Source: Microvirga solisilvae (lineage in GTDB: Bacteria > Pseudomonadota > Alphaproteobacteria > Rhizobiales > Beijerinckiaceae). From it: a stretch of 64,000 nucleotides of DNA. Each line of letters starts with the position of its first letter. Within the stretch, counting starts at the first letter, position 1. The stretch lies in NCBI RefSeq assembly GCF_022808595.1, contig NZ_JAKUCN010000004.1:1-64000 (forward strand), read 5' to 3'. Shown piece after piece: positions 43,046-52,773 of the stretch. Made by a program: the position numbers and the translations under genes. Below the pieces are notes generated by a model, which was not told the DNA's origin, did no database searches, and worked only from the letters and a program-made list of their open reading frames with translations.

Positions 43046-43942
43046 TTAAGGCCACCGCACCGTCGGCGGCATGGACGACAGGATTGAGGCGATGTTGCCG
43101 CCTGTCTTCAACCCGAAGATCGTGCCGCGGTCGTAGAGCAGGTTGAACTCCACATAGCGCCCGCGCCGCACCTGCTGCTCATGACGGTCTGCCTCTGTCC
43201 ATTTGTCGAACACGTTGCGGCGCACGATCTCGGGATAGACCTTCAGGAAAGCCTCGCCCACATCCTTGGTGAAGGCGAGGTCCTGGTCCGGATTCCCGGT
43301 CCAGTGATAATCGTAGAAGATTCCGCCGATGCCGCGCGGCTCATGGCGATGCTTGAGATAGAAATACTCGTCGCACCACTTCTTGTATTTCTCGTAAGAG
43401 CCTTCCGGCGCATGGCGGCTGCAGGCCTCTTCCATGATCGCGTGGAAGGCGATGGTGTCGGGATCGTCCTGCGTGCGTCTGCGGTCGAGCACGGGCGTGA
43501 GATCGGCGCCGCCGCCGAACCAGGCTTTCGTCGTCACCACGAAACGCGTGTTCATGTGCACGGTCGGCACGTTCGGATTCCACGGATGGGCGATCAGCGA
43601 AATGCCGCCGGCCCAGAAGCGCGGATCCTGATCGGAGCCGGGAATCTGGCCGCGAAATTCGGGTGCGAACTCGCCATGCACGGTCGAGACATGCACGCCC
43701 ACCTTCTCGAACACGCGGCCGCGCATCATCGACATCACGCCGCCGCCGCCCGGCGCGCCGCTGTGGTCCTTGCGCTCCCAGGGGGTGCGCTCGAAACGGC
43801 CGGGTGCGGAAGCCTCGGAGGGGAGAGGAGCCGCCACCTCGTCCTCGATCTCCTCGAAGGCGGCGCAGATCCGGTCGCGGAGAGAGGCGAACCAGAGCGG
43901 GGCCTCGATCTGCATGCGCTCGATATCGGCTTTGTCGGTCAT
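43046..43942 (-). CDS. hemF: Oxygen-dependent coproporphyrinogen III oxidase
   Basis: Cytosolic enzyme of 298 residues that decarboxylates coproporphyrinogen III to protoporphyrinogen IX in heme synthesis. Conserved stretches are [40 protein letters not shown], and the C-terminal [16 protein letters not shown] and LKTGG. Length is normal. Start at ATG 43942 (MTDKADIE); the frame from 43978 would begin inside repeat A. The gene is flanked by two different dispersed repeats. Confidence 0.93.
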   Translation of the reverse strand: MTDKADIERMQIEAPLWFASLRDRICAAFEEIEDEVAAPLPSEASAPGRFERTPWERKDHSGAPGGGGVMSMMRGRVFEKVGVHVSTVHGEFAPEFRGQIPGSDQDPRFWAGGISLIAHPWNPNVPTVHMNTRFVVTTKAWFGGGADLTPVLDRRRTQDDPDTIAFHAIMEEACSRHAPEGSYEKYKKWCDEYFYLKHRHEPRGIGGIFYDYHWTGNPDQDLAFTKDVGEAFLKVYPEIVRRNVFDKWTEADRHEQQVRRGRYVEFNLLYDRGTIFGLKTGGNIASILSSMPPTVRWP

Positions 43943-43972
43943 GGCAAGGCTATCCTTCAGATCAGATCGAGA

Positions 43973-44070
43973 CCTCATCCTGAGGAGCCGCGTAGCGGCG
44001 TCTCGAAGGAGTGTCCAGAGTGCGCTGGAACCTCCTTCGAGACGGGCCTCCGGCCCTCCTCAGGATGAGG
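43973..44070. repeat. Dispersed palindromic repeat A, copy 2
   Basis: Perfect 15-bp outer inverted repeat CCTCATCCTGAGGAG (43973-43987) / CTCCTCAGGATGAGG (44056-44070), plus a perfect inner one CGTCTCGAAGGAG (43999-44011) / CTCCTTCGAGACG (44032-44044). It lies between hemF and trmL on the same strand and could terminate or attenuate the trmL transcript. Confidence 0.8.
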
Positions 44071-44083
44071 ACGGGGTTTGCGT

Positions 44084-44578
44084 TCACGGACTCAGTGTAT
44101 CCGAATGGGGAAATGAATGGGTCTGCCGCAAGGCTTCCCCGAGAATCATGGCGGCGGTCACGGCTACGTTGAGCGAGCGCATGCCCGCCTGCATGGGCAC
44201 GATAATACGGGCATCGGCGGCCACATGAACCTCGTCCGGCACGCCTGCCGATTCCCGGCCCACGAGGATGATGTCGTTGGGTTCGTAGGCAAAATCCGTA
44301 TAGGGCACGGCGCCCTTGGTGGTGGCGAGCACCAGCCGGCCTTTGCCTTCCCGGCGCCATTCCTCGAAGGCCCTCCAGGAAATGTGACGTGTGATGGTCA
44401 CGTGGTTGAGGTAATCCATGCCGGAGCGACGCAGGTTCCGATCCGAGACGTCGAAGGCCGCAGGCTCGATGATGTCCACAGGCACGCCGAGACAGGCGGC
44501 GAGGCGCAGCATGGTGCCGGTGTTCTGCGGGATATCCGGCTGGAAAATGGCAAGACGTGGCTTGGAAAGACCTGGCAT
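44084..44578 (-). CDS. trmL: tRNA (cytidine(34)-2'-O)-methyltransferase
   Basis: Protein of 164 residues of the SpoU (SPOUT) family, close to TrmL in length. The N-terminal FQPDIPQNTGTMLRLAACLG is the family motif 1, DIILVGRESAGVPDEV motif 2 and PMQAGMRSLNVAVTAAMILGE motif 3 (knot and SAM site). TrmL methylates the ribose at wobble position 34 of certain leucine tRNAs. It is transcribed towards hemF and divergent from the ABC exporter gene. Confidence 0.88.
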   Translation of the reverse strand: MPGLSKPRLAIFQPDIPQNTGTMLRLAACLGVPVDIIEPAAFDVSDRNLRRSGMDYLNHVTITRHISWRAFEEWRREGKGRLVLATTKGAVPYTDFAYEPNDIILVGRESAGVPDEVHVAADARIIVPMQAGMRSLNVAVTAAMILGEALRQTHSFPHSDTLSP

Positions 44579-44677
44579 GCACCCGTCATCGGGGCAGCCG
44601 GGGCTCGCGTCAAGTGAACGGTTCGTTCCTCCTCGTGTTAAAGCAGGGGGACGTCAGGACAAGATTCGGGGAAGGAC

Positions 44678-46543
44678 ATGTTCCGTTGGCTGGAAACGCG
44701 GGTCGATCCGTTCGCCCCGTTCGATGAGAATGCCACGCCGCCGAACACGGTGAGCGGCTTCACCTGGCATTATCTCAAGCCGGTGCGTTTCTGGCTCGCT
44801 GTCCTGTTCGTGGTGGCGCTGATCGGCGGCCTGTTCGAATCGTCCCTCTACATCATGCTGGGCTGGCTGGTGGACATCCTCGCCCATTCGACCCCTGAGA
44901 CCATCTGGGCCGATCACGGCACCACGCTTCTGGTGATGGCGGGGCTCGTCATTTTCGTCAGGCCCATCCTGCATTTCGGGCATGACCTGATCTCGGGCCA
45001 GATCATCATCCCGCAGAGCACCAACATGATCCGCTGGCGGACCCATGTTTACACGCTGGGTCATGCAGTCAGCTATTTCCAGGCCGATTTCGCAGGGAGA
45101 CTCGCCAACCGTGTCATGCAGGGCGGCGGCGCGATCCGCTCCATCGCCACAACCCTGATCGATACGCTGCTCTACGTGGTGATCTATGCGGTGACTGCGC
45201 TCGGCGTGTTTTCCAGCGTCAGCCCCTGGCTCGCCCTGCCCATGGCGCTCTGGATCGTGGGCTACGGCCTGCTCCTGCGCTTCTTCGTGCCCCGCGCCAA
45301 GGAGCGCTCGCTGAAGGTGGCCGATACCCGCTCCGTCCTTATAGGTAGGGTGGTCGACAGCTACACCAACATTCTCACGGTCAAGCTCTTCGCCCGCGCC
45401 GACGAGGAGCGCTCGGCGGTCAAGGAGGCGGTGAGGACGAATACGGAGGCCTTTCTCCGGTCCTTAAGGCTGAACGCGAGCGTCGCGGGTCTTCTCGCGG
45501 TCATGAACAGCCTGCTGCTCGCCGCCACCGCCGCCTTGTCGGTGATGCTGTGGAGCCAAGGCATCATGACGAGCGGCGAGGCGGCAACGGGCCTGGCGCT
45601 CGTCATGCGCATTCTCGCCATGTCCGGCTGGGTCATGCATACGGTGCGCGACGTGTTCGAGAATATCGGCACGGTCCAGGAGAGCATGCAGACCATCGCC
45701 CGCCCGCATGGGCTGGTGGACGTGGACGCGGCGCCCCGCCTGAAGGTGGCGCGGGGCGAGATCCGCTTCGAGGACGTGTCCTTCCATTACGGTAAGGAGG
45801 GGGGCGTGATCGAAGATCTCGACCTGACGATCCGCGCTGGCGAGAAGGTGGGGCTCGTGGGCACCAGCGGCGCGGGCAAGACCACCATCACCTCGCTGCT
45901 GCTGCGCCTGCACGATGTGGAGAGCGGACGCATCCTCATCGACGGGCAGGATATCGCGGCGGTCTCCCAGGATTCCTTACGCTCCTCCATCGCGGTCGTG
46001 ACCCAGGACACCTCGCTCCTCCACCGCTCGATCCGGGACAACATCGCCTACGGCCGGGTCGGAGCGACCGAGCGGGATATCATCGAGGCGGCCCGGCTCG
46101 CCCATGCCCATGACTTCATCATGGGTCTGGAGGACCACCGGGGCCGGCGCGGCTACGACGCCCATGTGGGCGAGCGGGGCGTCAAGCTCTCCGGCGGTCA
46201 GCGCCAGCGCATCGCGATTGCCCGGGTGATCCTCAAAGATGCCCCCATCCTGGTGCTGGACGAGGCCACCTCGGCCCTGGATTCGGAGGTCGAGGCGGCG
46301 ATCCAGGAGTCACTCTCGACCCTCATGGAGGGCAAGACGGTGCTCGCCATCGCCCATCGCCTGTCCACCATCGCGGCCCTCGACCGGCTCATCGTGATCG
46401 AGGAAGGGCGGATCGTGGAGGAGGGGAGCCACGCGGAATTGCTGCTCGCCGGCGGCCTTTACGCCCGCCTCTGGCGGCGCCAGTCGGGCGGCTTCCTCGG
46501 GGCGGAGGAAGGGCAAGGCGCCCCGGAGACGGTGTCCCTGTAA
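44678..46543 (+). CDS. ABC exporter with fused membrane and ATPase domains
   Basis: Half-transporter of 621 residues. The membrane domain (about 30-325) has six hydrophobic spans; the ATPase domain (from about 350) has Walker A GTSGAGKTT, signature LSGGQRQRIAIARVIL, Walker B ILVLDEATSALD and switch AIAHRLSTI. It would work as a homodimer in the inner membrane. Substrate unknown; the type is the broad MsbA/lipid and multidrug exporter group. A single gene with GGGGAAGGAC before its ATG. Confidence 0.87.
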   Translation: MFRWLETRVDPFAPFDENATPPNTVSGFTWHYLKPVRFWLAVLFVVALIGGLFESSLYIMLGWLVDILAHSTPETIWADHGTTLLVMAGLVIFVRPILHFGHDLISGQIIIPQSTNMIRWRTHVYTLGHAVSYFQADFAGRLANRVMQGGGAIRSIATTLIDTLLYVVIYAVTALGVFSSVSPWLALPMALWIVGYGLLLRFFVPRAKERSLKVADTRSVLIGRVVDSYTNILTVKLFARADEERSAVKEAVRTNTEAFLRSLRLNASVAGLLAVMNSLLLAATAALSVMLWSQGIMTSGEAATGLALVMRILAMSGWVMHTVRDVFENIGTVQESMQTIARPHGLVDVDAAPRLKVARGEIRFEDVSFHYGKEGGVIEDLDLTIRAGEKVGLVGTSGAGKTTITSLLLRLHDVESGRILIDGQDIAAVSQDSLRSSIAVVTQDTSLLHRSIRDNIAYGRVGATERDIIEAARLAHAHDFIMGLEDHRGRRGYDAHVGERGVKLSGGQRQRIAIARVILKDAPILVLDEATSALDSEVEAAIQESLSTLMEGKTVLAIAHRLSTIAALDRLIVIEEGRIVEEGSHAELLLAGGLYARLWRRQSGGFLGAEEGQGAPETVSL

Positions 46544-46753
46544 GGGAATATAGGTTGGAACATCTCCAATCCACCTATGGACAGCGGGGCTTGGCCGTGC
46601 CAAAGAGCCAGCGCGCGGCGACTCCCAGTCGCATTGCGTGCGCGTTGACGCGTATGCTTGTTCCTTAATCAAGGAGCCGGTGTGCCGAATGCCTTGTTTC
46701 GCAAGGCATTGCCGATGCGCGGTTCTCGTTTTTGATCATTGCTGGAGAGCCAC

Positions 46754-47302
46754 GTGGCCGAGACCACCACTCATGTCGCTGAGCCGACACGGCGCGATTT
46801 CCTTTACATCGCCACGGGCGCGGCCGCCGTTGTCGGCGGAGCCACCCTGGTATGGCCTTTCGTTCAGTCCCTGGCGCCCGACGCGGCGACGGTGGCTGCA
46901 GGCGCCCCCGTCGAAGTCGACCTGACCCCGATCGCCGAAGGGCAGATCGTGAAAGTCTTCTGGCGCGGCAAGCTCATCTTCATCCGTCACCGCACGGCCG
47001 AGGAAATCAAGGCTGCCGAGGATGTGAACGTGGCTTCGCTCCGCGATCCGCAGGCCGACTCGGCCCGCGTGAAGGAAGGCAAGGCCCAGTGGCTCATCGT
47101 TTACGGCAACTGCACCCATCTGGGTTGCGTGCCGCTCGGCCAGCAGGGTGAGTATCACGGCTGGTTCTGCCCTTGCCACGGCTCGGTGTTCGACACCTCC
47201 GGCCGCGTGCGCGGCGGTCCGGCTCCGATCAATCTGCCGATCCCGCCCTATGCCTTCGCGTCCGACACGAAGATCATCATCGGCCAAGAAGCCACGGCGT
47301 AA
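46754..47302 (+). CDS. petA: Ubiquinol-cytochrome c reductase iron-sulfur (Rieske) subunit
   Basis: Protein of 182 residues, anchored in the inner membrane with its cluster domain in the periplasm. The N-terminus has a twin-arginine motif [15 protein letters not shown] and one membrane span. The 2Fe-2S ligands are in CTHLGCVP and CPCHGS, each giving Cys and His. It moves electrons from ubiquinol to cytochrome c1. Start is GTG 46754, with GGAG 6 bases upstream, not the TTG at 46739. First gene of the bc1 operon. Confidence 0.93.
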   Translation: MAETTTHVAEPTRRDFLYIATGAAAVVGGATLVWPFVQSLAPDAATVAAGAPVEVDLTPIAEGQIVKVFWRGKLIFIRHRTAEEIKAAEDVNVASLRDPQADSARVKEGKAQWLIVYGNCTHLGCVPLGQQGEYHGWFCPCHGSVFDTSGRVRGGPAPINLPIPPYAFASDTKIIIGQEATA

Positions 47303-47328
47303 CTGCAAGCGACGATCAGGCGATATCC

Positions 47329-48609
47329 ATGAGCCAGCATTCCACAACTTACGTTCCCAAGAGCGCCTTCGGTAAGTGGTTCGAGAGCCGCTTGCCCATC
47401 GCAGGCCTCGTCCATTCCTCGTTCATCGCTTTCCCGGTGCCGCGGAACCTGACCTATTTCTGGACCTTCGGCGCCATTCTCGCCTTCATGCTCGTCTCGC
47501 AGATCGTGACGGGCGTGGTGCTGGCGATGTACTACACGCCGAACGCCGCCATGGCCTTCCAGTCCGTCGAGCACATCATGCGCGACGTGAACTACGGCTG
47601 GCTCATCCGCTACCTGCACGCCAACGGCGCCTCGATGTTCTTCGTGGCCGTCTACGTGCACATCTTCCGCAACTTCTACTACGGCTCCTACAAGGCGCCG
47701 CGTGAAGTGCTCTACATCCTCGGCGTGATCATCTTCCTCCTGATGATGGCCACCGCCTTCATGGGCTACGTGCTTCCCTGGGGCCAGATGAGCTTCTGGG
47801 GCGCGACCGTGATCACCAACCTCTTCTCGGCGATCCCGGTCGTCGGCGAGACCATCGTCAGCTACCTCTGGGGCGGCTACTCGGTGGGCAACCCGACGCT
47901 CAACCGCTTCTTCTCCCTGCACTACCTGCTGCCCTTCATGATCGCGGGCGTCGTCGCCCTGCACATCTGGGCACTGCACGTGCCGGGCCAGAACAACCCG
48001 ACCGGCATTCCGATCAAGTCGGGCAAGGACGCGGTTCCGTTCACGCCCTACGCCACGATCAAGGACATCTTCGCCGTCGTCGTGTTCATGCTCTTCTTCG
48101 CCTATTGGGTGTTCTACATGCCGAACTATCTCGGCCATGCGGACAACTACATTCCGGCGAATCCGGCGGTCACGCCCGCGCACATCGTGCCCGAGTGGTA
48201 CTTCCTGCCCTTCTACGCGATCCTGCGCGCCATTCCCGACAAGCTCGGCGGCGTCATCGCCATGGGCGCTGCCATCGTGATCTGGTGCTTCATGCCCTGG
48301 CTCGACACCTCCAAGGTGCGCTCCACGGCCTACCGCCCGCTCTACAAGCAGTTCTTCTGGCTGTTCGTGGTGGTCTGCTTCCTGCTCGGCTGGCTCGGTT
48401 CCCGTCCCGCCGAGGGCTGGTACGTGATCGCCTCGCAGATCTGCACGGTGTACTACTTCGCCCACTTCCTCATCGTCCTGCCGGTGCTCGGCTTCGTCGA
48501 GCGTCCGCTGCCGCTGCCGAACTCGATCCTCGAGTCGGTGATGGGCGTGCAGAAAGGTGGAGCGGGTGTGCCTGCCGGCGCCAATGCCGAGCCGAACACC
48601 AAGGGCTGA
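47329..48609 (+). CDS. petB: Cytochrome b of the bc1 complex
   Basis: Integral membrane protein of 426 residues with eight hydrophobic spans. The heme-ligating histidines lie in the helix with [12 protein letters not shown] and in the fourth helix near [11 protein letters not shown]; the quinol-site PEWY motif is in [11 protein letters not shown]. It carries hemes bL and bH. Start at ATG 47329 ([10 protein letters not shown]), 26 bases after petA; the open frame upstream runs through petA out of frame. Cytochrome c1 follows 23 bases later. Confidence 0.93.
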   Translation: MSQHSTTYVPKSAFGKWFESRLPIAGLVHSSFIAFPVPRNLTYFWTFGAILAFMLVSQIVTGVVLAMYYTPNAAMAFQSVEHIMRDVNYGWLIRYLHANGASMFFVAVYVHIFRNFYYGSYKAPREVLYILGVIIFLLMMATAFMGYVLPWGQMSFWGATVITNLFSAIPVVGETIVSYLWGGYSVGNPTLNRFFSLHYLLPFMIAGVVALHIWALHVPGQNNPTGIPIKSGKDAVPFTPYATIKDIFAVVVFMLFFAYWVFYMPNYLGHADNYIPANPAVTPAHIVPEWYFLPFYAILRAIPDKLGGVIAMGAAIVIWCFMPWLDTSKVRSTAYRPLYKQFFWLFVVVCFLLGWLGSRPAEGWYVIASQICTVYYFAHFLIVLPVLGFVERPLPLPNSILESVMGVQKGGAGVPAGANAEPNTKG

Positions 48610-48632
48610 TGCGAGAGTTGAGGAATAGAACA

Positions 48633-49517
48633 ATGATGAAGCGTACTCTTCTCATCGCAGCAGCCGTCCTCGGCTTCTCCGCTTCCGCATACGCTGCCGG
48701 CGAGACCCCGGTCCCGCCGCAGCAGAAGTGGACGTTCCAGGGACCGTTCGGCAAGTTCGACCGGGCTCAGCTGCAGCGCGGTTTCAAGGTCTATCGCGAG
48801 GTCTGCGCCTCGTGCCACGGCCTGAGCTATGTGGCTTTCCGCAACCTCTCCGCGGAAGGTGGTCCGGAATTCTCCGAGGCCCAGGTCAAGGCGCTGGCCG
48901 CCGAGTACAAGATCCAGGACGGCCCGAACGAGGCCGGCGACATGTTCGAGCGTCCCGGCCGCCCGGCTGACCGCTTCCCGTCGCCGTTCCCGAACGAGAA
49001 CGCAGCTGCCGCCGCCAACGGTGGCAAGGCTCCGCCGGATCTCTCCCTGATGGCCAAAGCCCGCACATACGAGCGCGGCTTCCCCTGGTTCATCACCGAC
49101 GTCTTCCGTCAGTATTCCGAGAACGGCGCCGATTATCTCGTCGCGCTGCTCAACGGCTACGAGGAGGCTCCGGCCGGTTTCACGGTTCCGCAGGGTGGCC
49201 ATTACAACCACTACTATCCGGGCCATGTGATCGCGATGCCGAAGCCGCTCAGCGACGGTCAGGTCGAGTATGCGAAGAACGAGGCCGGTCAGCCTCAGGC
49301 TCCGGAAACCGTCGAGCAATACGCCAAGGACGTGACGGCCTTCCTCACCTGGACGGCTGAACCGCACCTCGAAGCGCGCAAGCGCCTTGGATTCCAGGTC
49401 ATGCTGTTCCTGCTGGTGCTCTCGGGCCTGCTCTACTTCACGAAGAAGAAGGTGTGGGCGAATGTGGGCGGCGAGGTCGAAGGCCACGCAACGCCTCCGA
49501 TGACCCACAACCCCTAA
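48633..49517 (+). CDS. petC: Cytochrome c1 of the bc1 complex
   Basis: Protein of 294 residues with a signal peptide (about 1-22, SAYA), the heme motif CASCH near residue 54, the distal methionine in VIAMPKPL near residue 205 and a C-terminal membrane anchor (FQVMLFLLVLSGLLYFTKKK, near 264). It passes electrons from the Rieske protein to soluble cytochrome c. AGGA is 8 bases before ATG 48633. Last gene of the operon; a strong terminator follows. Confidence 0.93.
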   Translation: MMKRTLLIAAAVLGFSASAYAAGETPVPPQQKWTFQGPFGKFDRAQLQRGFKVYREVCASCHGLSYVAFRNLSAEGGPEFSEAQVKALAAEYKIQDGPNEAGDMFERPGRPADRFPSPFPNENAAAAANGGKAPPDLSLMAKARTYERGFPWFITDVFRQYSENGADYLVALLNGYEEAPAGFTVPQGGHYNHYYPGHVIAMPKPLSDGQVEYAKNEAGQPQAPETVEQYAKDVTAFLTWTAEPHLEARKRLGFQVMLFLLVLSGLLYFTKKKVWANVGGEVEGHATPPMTHNP

Positions 49518-49532
49518 GTTCTCCAGAGGTTT

Positions 49533-49562
49533 AAAAAGGCCCCGGTTCCCGGGGCCTTTTTT
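49533..49562 (+). terminator. Rho-independent terminator of the bc1 operon
   Basis: Long stem AAAAAGGCCCCGG / CCGGGGCCTTTTTT with loop TTC. Ends petABC. Confidence 0.9.
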
Positions 49563-49597
49563 CATGATACAAAGGAACATCAAACGGGGGCTAAAGC

Positions 49598-49876
49598 ATG
49601 ATCTGGAATCCTTTCAGCAAGAAGAAGCAAAGCGACGAAAGTGAAGAGGTTCTTGTCTTCATGCCCGCGCTTGTGGCCATTCTCACGCAAATGGAAGAGC
49701 GCAAGGGATCGCCTCTGAATCAGGAAGAGGTGGAGAAGATTCGCGACCACTTCCTGCCCAACGCCATGCGCGTTCCTCTCGCGGCTGCCGAGAAGCTGGC
49801 CGAGGATCGCGGCTACGACGATGTCGACCCCGATCATTGCTGGGAAGATTGGCAAGCCCTCAAGGCATCGGCCTAA
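49598..49876 (+). CDS. Conserved hypothetical small protein
   Basis: Protein of 92 residues, hydrophilic and acidic, without signal peptide or membrane span. It reads like a small cytosolic helical protein (VFMPALVAILTQMEERKG, then EVEKIRDHFLPNAMRVPL). GGGGG lies 7 bases before ATG 49598. I do not recognise a named family. It is followed 64 bases later by a 2H-phosphoesterase-like gene. Confidence 0.7.
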   Translation: MIWNPFSKKKQSDESEEVLVFMPALVAILTQMEERKGSPLNQEEVEKIRDHFLPNAMRVPLAAAEKLAEDRGYDDVDPDHCWEDWQALKASA

Positions 49877-49940
49877 GCTTCTGCAGGGGTACGTTTCTGA
49901 TAGGGTGACTTCCGGCAGCGATGATTTTAAGTCGGTCGTC

Positions 49941-50549
49941 ATGCTGCAGACCATCGCCGACACGATCTGGGGCGAGCCATGCCTCGCCTATCACGTTCAG
50001 CCGGAGCTCTCGCTCGAGACGCGTGCGTCCCTCGGAGAGCTTCAGCATGCCATCGCCAAAAGCTGGCCCGTACCCCTCTATTTCGCTCCCGCCGAGGCGC
50101 TTCACATCACGCTCTATGCGCTGATCAATGTGAAGGATCGCTTCGACAAGGAAGGCTATTGGAGCAGCATTGCCGAACCCTGCCGCGCCTTGCTGGACGA
50201 CCTCTGCACCGGACATGCGCCTTTGGAATTACGGTTCTCCGGCCTGAAGGTCACGGATACGGCGATCATCGCCACGGCGACGGACGAGACCGGTCTCATC
50301 ATGAGAATTCGGGAGAGGATCGCGGACCTCATCCCGCCTCCACCGGGACTCAAACCCATGCGCTACAATCTCATCCACTCCACGCTTGCACGCTACCGGA
50401 CATCGGATGCGGTGCCTGACGATGCGGTTCGTGCTGTGCAATCCATCCCGGTTTCGATCACGGCCCCCATCGAGCGCCTCAAGATCGTTCGTGAAACCGT
50501 TTTTCCCTGCCTGGCGATGGACGAGATCTTTTCGTTCCCGCTTCGCTAG
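49941..50549 (+). CDS. 2H phosphoesterase superfamily protein (2'-5' RNA ligase-like)
   Basis: Protein of 202 residues with the two catalytic motifs of the superfamily, HITLYA near residue 55 and HSTLARY near residue 148, each H-x-T. Members hydrolyse 2',3'-cyclic phosphates or ligate RNA; the substrate here is unknown. Start at ATG 49941; the same frame is open further up but overlaps the preceding gene. No strong ribosome site was seen. Confidence 0.72.
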   Translation: MLQTIADTIWGEPCLAYHVQPELSLETRASLGELQHAIAKSWPVPLYFAPAEALHITLYALINVKDRFDKEGYWSSIAEPCRALLDDLCTGHAPLELRFSGLKVTDTAIIATATDETGLIMRIRERIADLIPPPPGLKPMRYNLIHSTLARYRTSDAVPDDAVRAVQSIPVSITAPIERLKIVRETVFPCLAMDEIFSFPLR

Positions 50550-50619
50550 GGGCTATTGGGAATCCCGCCCCACAGCCGCTATGGTCTCAGCCTGAGACTC
50601 AAGGCGAGAAGGCGGGAGC

Positions 50620-51498
50620 ATGAGGAAGGCAATCTTAGGCATCATCGGCGGATCGGGGGTCTATGACCTTCCGGGGATCGAGGACATGCGCGAGGTGCGC
50701 ATCGCTTCTCCCTGGGGCGAGCCCTCCGACGTGCTGCGCATGGGCCGTATCGGCGAAACCCAAGTGGCCTTTCTGCCGCGCCATGGCCGCGGCCATCGCC
50801 TGTCTCCCTCCGACATCAATTATCGCGCCAATATCGACGTGATGAAGCGTGCGGGCGTGACCGACCTGATTTCGGTTTCCGCCTGCGGCTCCTTCAAGGA
50901 TGAGTATTATCCCGGCTTCTTCGTGCTGGTGGATCAGTATGTGGACCGCACGCATAAGCGAGAGAACTCGTTCTTTGGTGCGGGTTGCGTGGCGCATGTG
51001 CCGATGGCTCATCCGGTCGGTCCTCTGCTGCGGCAGCGCATCGCCGATGCGGCGGTGGCCGAGAAAATCCACTTCACGCTTGGCGGCACGCTCGTGTGCA
51101 TCGAGGGGCCGCAATTCTCCACTTACGCCGAGTCCATGACCTACAAGAAGCTGGGCTACGACGTGATTGGCATGACGGCGATGCCGGAGGCCAAGCTCGC
51201 GCGCGAGGCCGAGATCACCTATGCCACTATCGCCATGGTGACGGATTACGATTGCTGGCATCCCGACCACGACAGTGTGGATGTGGCCTCCGTCGTCGCG
51301 GTGGCCCATCAGAACGCCGCGAAGGTGGCGCGGCTCGTCGCCCGCATCGCGCGCGATTTCCCAGCCGAGCACGAGCCTTGCCCCGCAAAGTCCGACCGTG
51401 CGCTCGACGGCGCCATCATGACCGCTCCCTCCGCACGCGACCCGGAGCTTTTGAAAAAGCTCGATGCCGTTGCGGGGCGCGTGCTAAACCGCGCTTAA
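50620..51498 (+). CDS. mtnP: S-methyl-5'-thioadenosine phosphorylase
   Basis: Protein of 292 residues that phosphorolyses methylthioadenosine (from polyamine synthesis) to adenine and 5-methylthioribose 1-phosphate. Phosphate-site IGGSGVYDL is at the N-terminus, with [20 protein letters not shown] near residue 53, [13 protein letters not shown] near 164 and the MTA-type base-site [15 protein letters not shown] near 184. GGCGGGAGC precedes the ATG. The apt gene follows 26 bases later, so the released adenine can be reused at once. Confidence 0.92.
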   Translation: MRKAILGIIGGSGVYDLPGIEDMREVRIASPWGEPSDVLRMGRIGETQVAFLPRHGRGHRLSPSDINYRANIDVMKRAGVTDLISVSACGSFKDEYYPGFFVLVDQYVDRTHKRENSFFGAGCVAHVPMAHPVGPLLRQRIADAAVAEKIHFTLGGTLVCIEGPQFSTYAESMTYKKLGYDVIGMTAMPEAKLAREAEITYATIAMVTDYDCWHPDHDSVDVASVVAVAHQNAAKVARLVARIARDFPAEHEPCPAKSDRALDGAIMTAPSARDPELLKKLDAVAGRVLNRA

Positions 51499-51524
51499 AG
51501 ATATCATTCAAGGCAGGCTCAACC

Positions 51525-52070
51525 ATGGACCAGCGTCTCATCACCGATCTGAAAGCAGCGATCCGCTCGATCCCGGATTATCCGAAGCCCGGCATCGTGT
51601 TTCGCGACATCACCACGCTTCTCGGCGATGCGCGCGCCTTCCGCCGCTCCGTGGACGAGCTTGTCCATCCCTTCGCTGGCGGGCGCGTGGATAAGGTCGC
51701 GGGCATCGAGGCGCGCGGTTTCATTCTGGGCGGCGCCATAGCGCATCAGCTCTCCTCCGGCTTCGTGCCGATCCGCAAGAAGGGCAAGCTCCCGCACGAG
51801 ACCGTGCGCATCGCCTATTCGCTGGAATACGGCGTGGACGAGATGGAGATCCATACGGATGCCATCGGCCAGGGTGAGCGCGTGATCCTGGTGGACGATC
51901 TCATCGCCACCGGCGGCACGGCGGTAGCCGCAACACAGCTTCTGCGCCAGATGGGCGCGAACATCGTGGCTGCCTGCTTCATCATCGATCTGCCGGATCT
52001 CGGTGGTGCGAAGAAGCTGCGCGATCTCGGCGTTGAGGTGCGCAGCCTCGTGAGCTTCGAGGGGCATTGA
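51525..52070 (+). CDS. apt: Adenine phosphoribosyltransferase
   Basis: Protein of 181 residues converting adenine and PRPP to AMP. The PRPP-binding motif [13 protein letters not shown] is near residues 122-134, with FRDITTLL near 26 and [14 protein letters not shown] near 62. Start at ATG 51525 (MDQRLITDL); the open frame further up is within mtnP. It uses the product of mtnP; prs, which makes PRPP, lies about 9 kb downstream on the other strand. Confidence 0.93.
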   Translation: MDQRLITDLKAAIRSIPDYPKPGIVFRDITTLLGDARAFRRSVDELVHPFAGGRVDKVAGIEARGFILGGAIAHQLSSGFVPIRKKGKLPHETVRIAYSLEYGVDEMEIHTDAIGQGERVILVDDLIATGGTAVAATQLLRQMGANIVAACFIIDLPDLGGAKKLRDLGVEVRSLVSFEGH

Positions 52071-52083
52071 GGATACGCCTGTC

Positions 52084-52659
52084 ATGACGGCTGATCGCAT
52101 CCTGGGTGCATTGGAATTTCTGCGCGAAGCGGAAAGGCTGAAATGCACCCTGCGCAGCGGTTTCACATCCGATGGGCGCCCTGAGAGTACGGCGGAGCAT
52201 ACGTGGCGTCTTTGCCTCATGGCGCTCGTCTTCGCGGATGAGTTCGACGGCATCGATGTGTTGCGCCTCATCAAGCTCTGCATCGTACACGATCTCGGCG
52301 AGGCGCTGAGCGGCGACATTCCCGCCATCATGCAGACGGAAGGCAGCAACAAATCCGCTCAGGAAAGAGCTGATCTGGAAGTGCTGACGACATCACTTCA
52401 TGCTGAAAAGCGCGCAGAGATTTTGTCGTTGTGGGAAGAGTACGAAGCGGCGCAAACGCCGGAAGCCATTCTCGCCAAGGGCCTCGACAAGCTGGAGACC
52501 ATTCTCCAGCACGTTCAAGGCAAGAACCCCGCCGATTTCGACTACGCTTTCAATCTCGGCTATGGGCGCAAGCACACTTCCGCCCATCCGCTGCTCGCGC
52601 AGATCCGCGCCATTCTTGATGAAGAGACGCGCGCGCGGGCTGAACAGAAACGCCTTTAA
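52084..52659 (+). CDS. HD domain hydrolase (5'-deoxynucleotidase/YfbR-like)
   Basis: Protein of 191 residues of the HD_3 group. Metal ligands are in TAEHTWRLCLMA (His) and VHDLGEALSGDI (His-Asp), with a third Asp in GLDKLETI. Relatives dephosphorylate deoxynucleoside 5'-monophosphates. It starts 13 bases after apt, so the three genes mtnP-apt-HD are probably one operon for purine salvage and pool control. The stop is 7 bases before repeat C copy 3. Confidence 0.82.
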   Translation: MTADRILGALEFLREAERLKCTLRSGFTSDGRPESTAEHTWRLCLMALVFADEFDGIDVLRLIKLCIVHDLGEALSGDIPAIMQTEGSNKSAQERADLEVLTTSLHAEKRAEILSLWEEYEAAQTPEAILAKGLDKLETILQHVQGKNPADFDYAFNLGYGRKHTSAHPLLAQIRAILDEETRARAEQKRL

Positions 52660-52666
52660 CAAGGAC

Positions 52667-52766
52667 GTCATCCCGGACGGCGCAGCCGATCCGGGATCGC
52701 GTGACGATACAAGCGCTGGATCCTGCAAACGATCCCGGATCTTCGCTACGCTTCGTCCGGGATGAC
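52667..52766. repeat. Mosaic repeat C, copy 3, without insertion
   Basis: 100 bases with outer arms GTCATCCCGG (52667-52676) / CCGGGATGAC (52757-52766). Each half forms its own hairpin, CCCGGacgg...CCGGG and CCCGGatctt...CCGGG, joined by about 30 bases. This is the empty form of the element that contains repeat B at 32630 and 42741. It lies between convergent genes. Confidence 0.78.
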
Positions 52767-52773
52767 GATGCGA

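Noticed and set aside
47248-48633. Open frame of 461 codons on the minus strand over petB
   Set aside because: It is antisense to the clear cytochrome b gene; its Glu/Arg/His-rich, low-complexity product is the usual result of reading GC-rich codons backwards.
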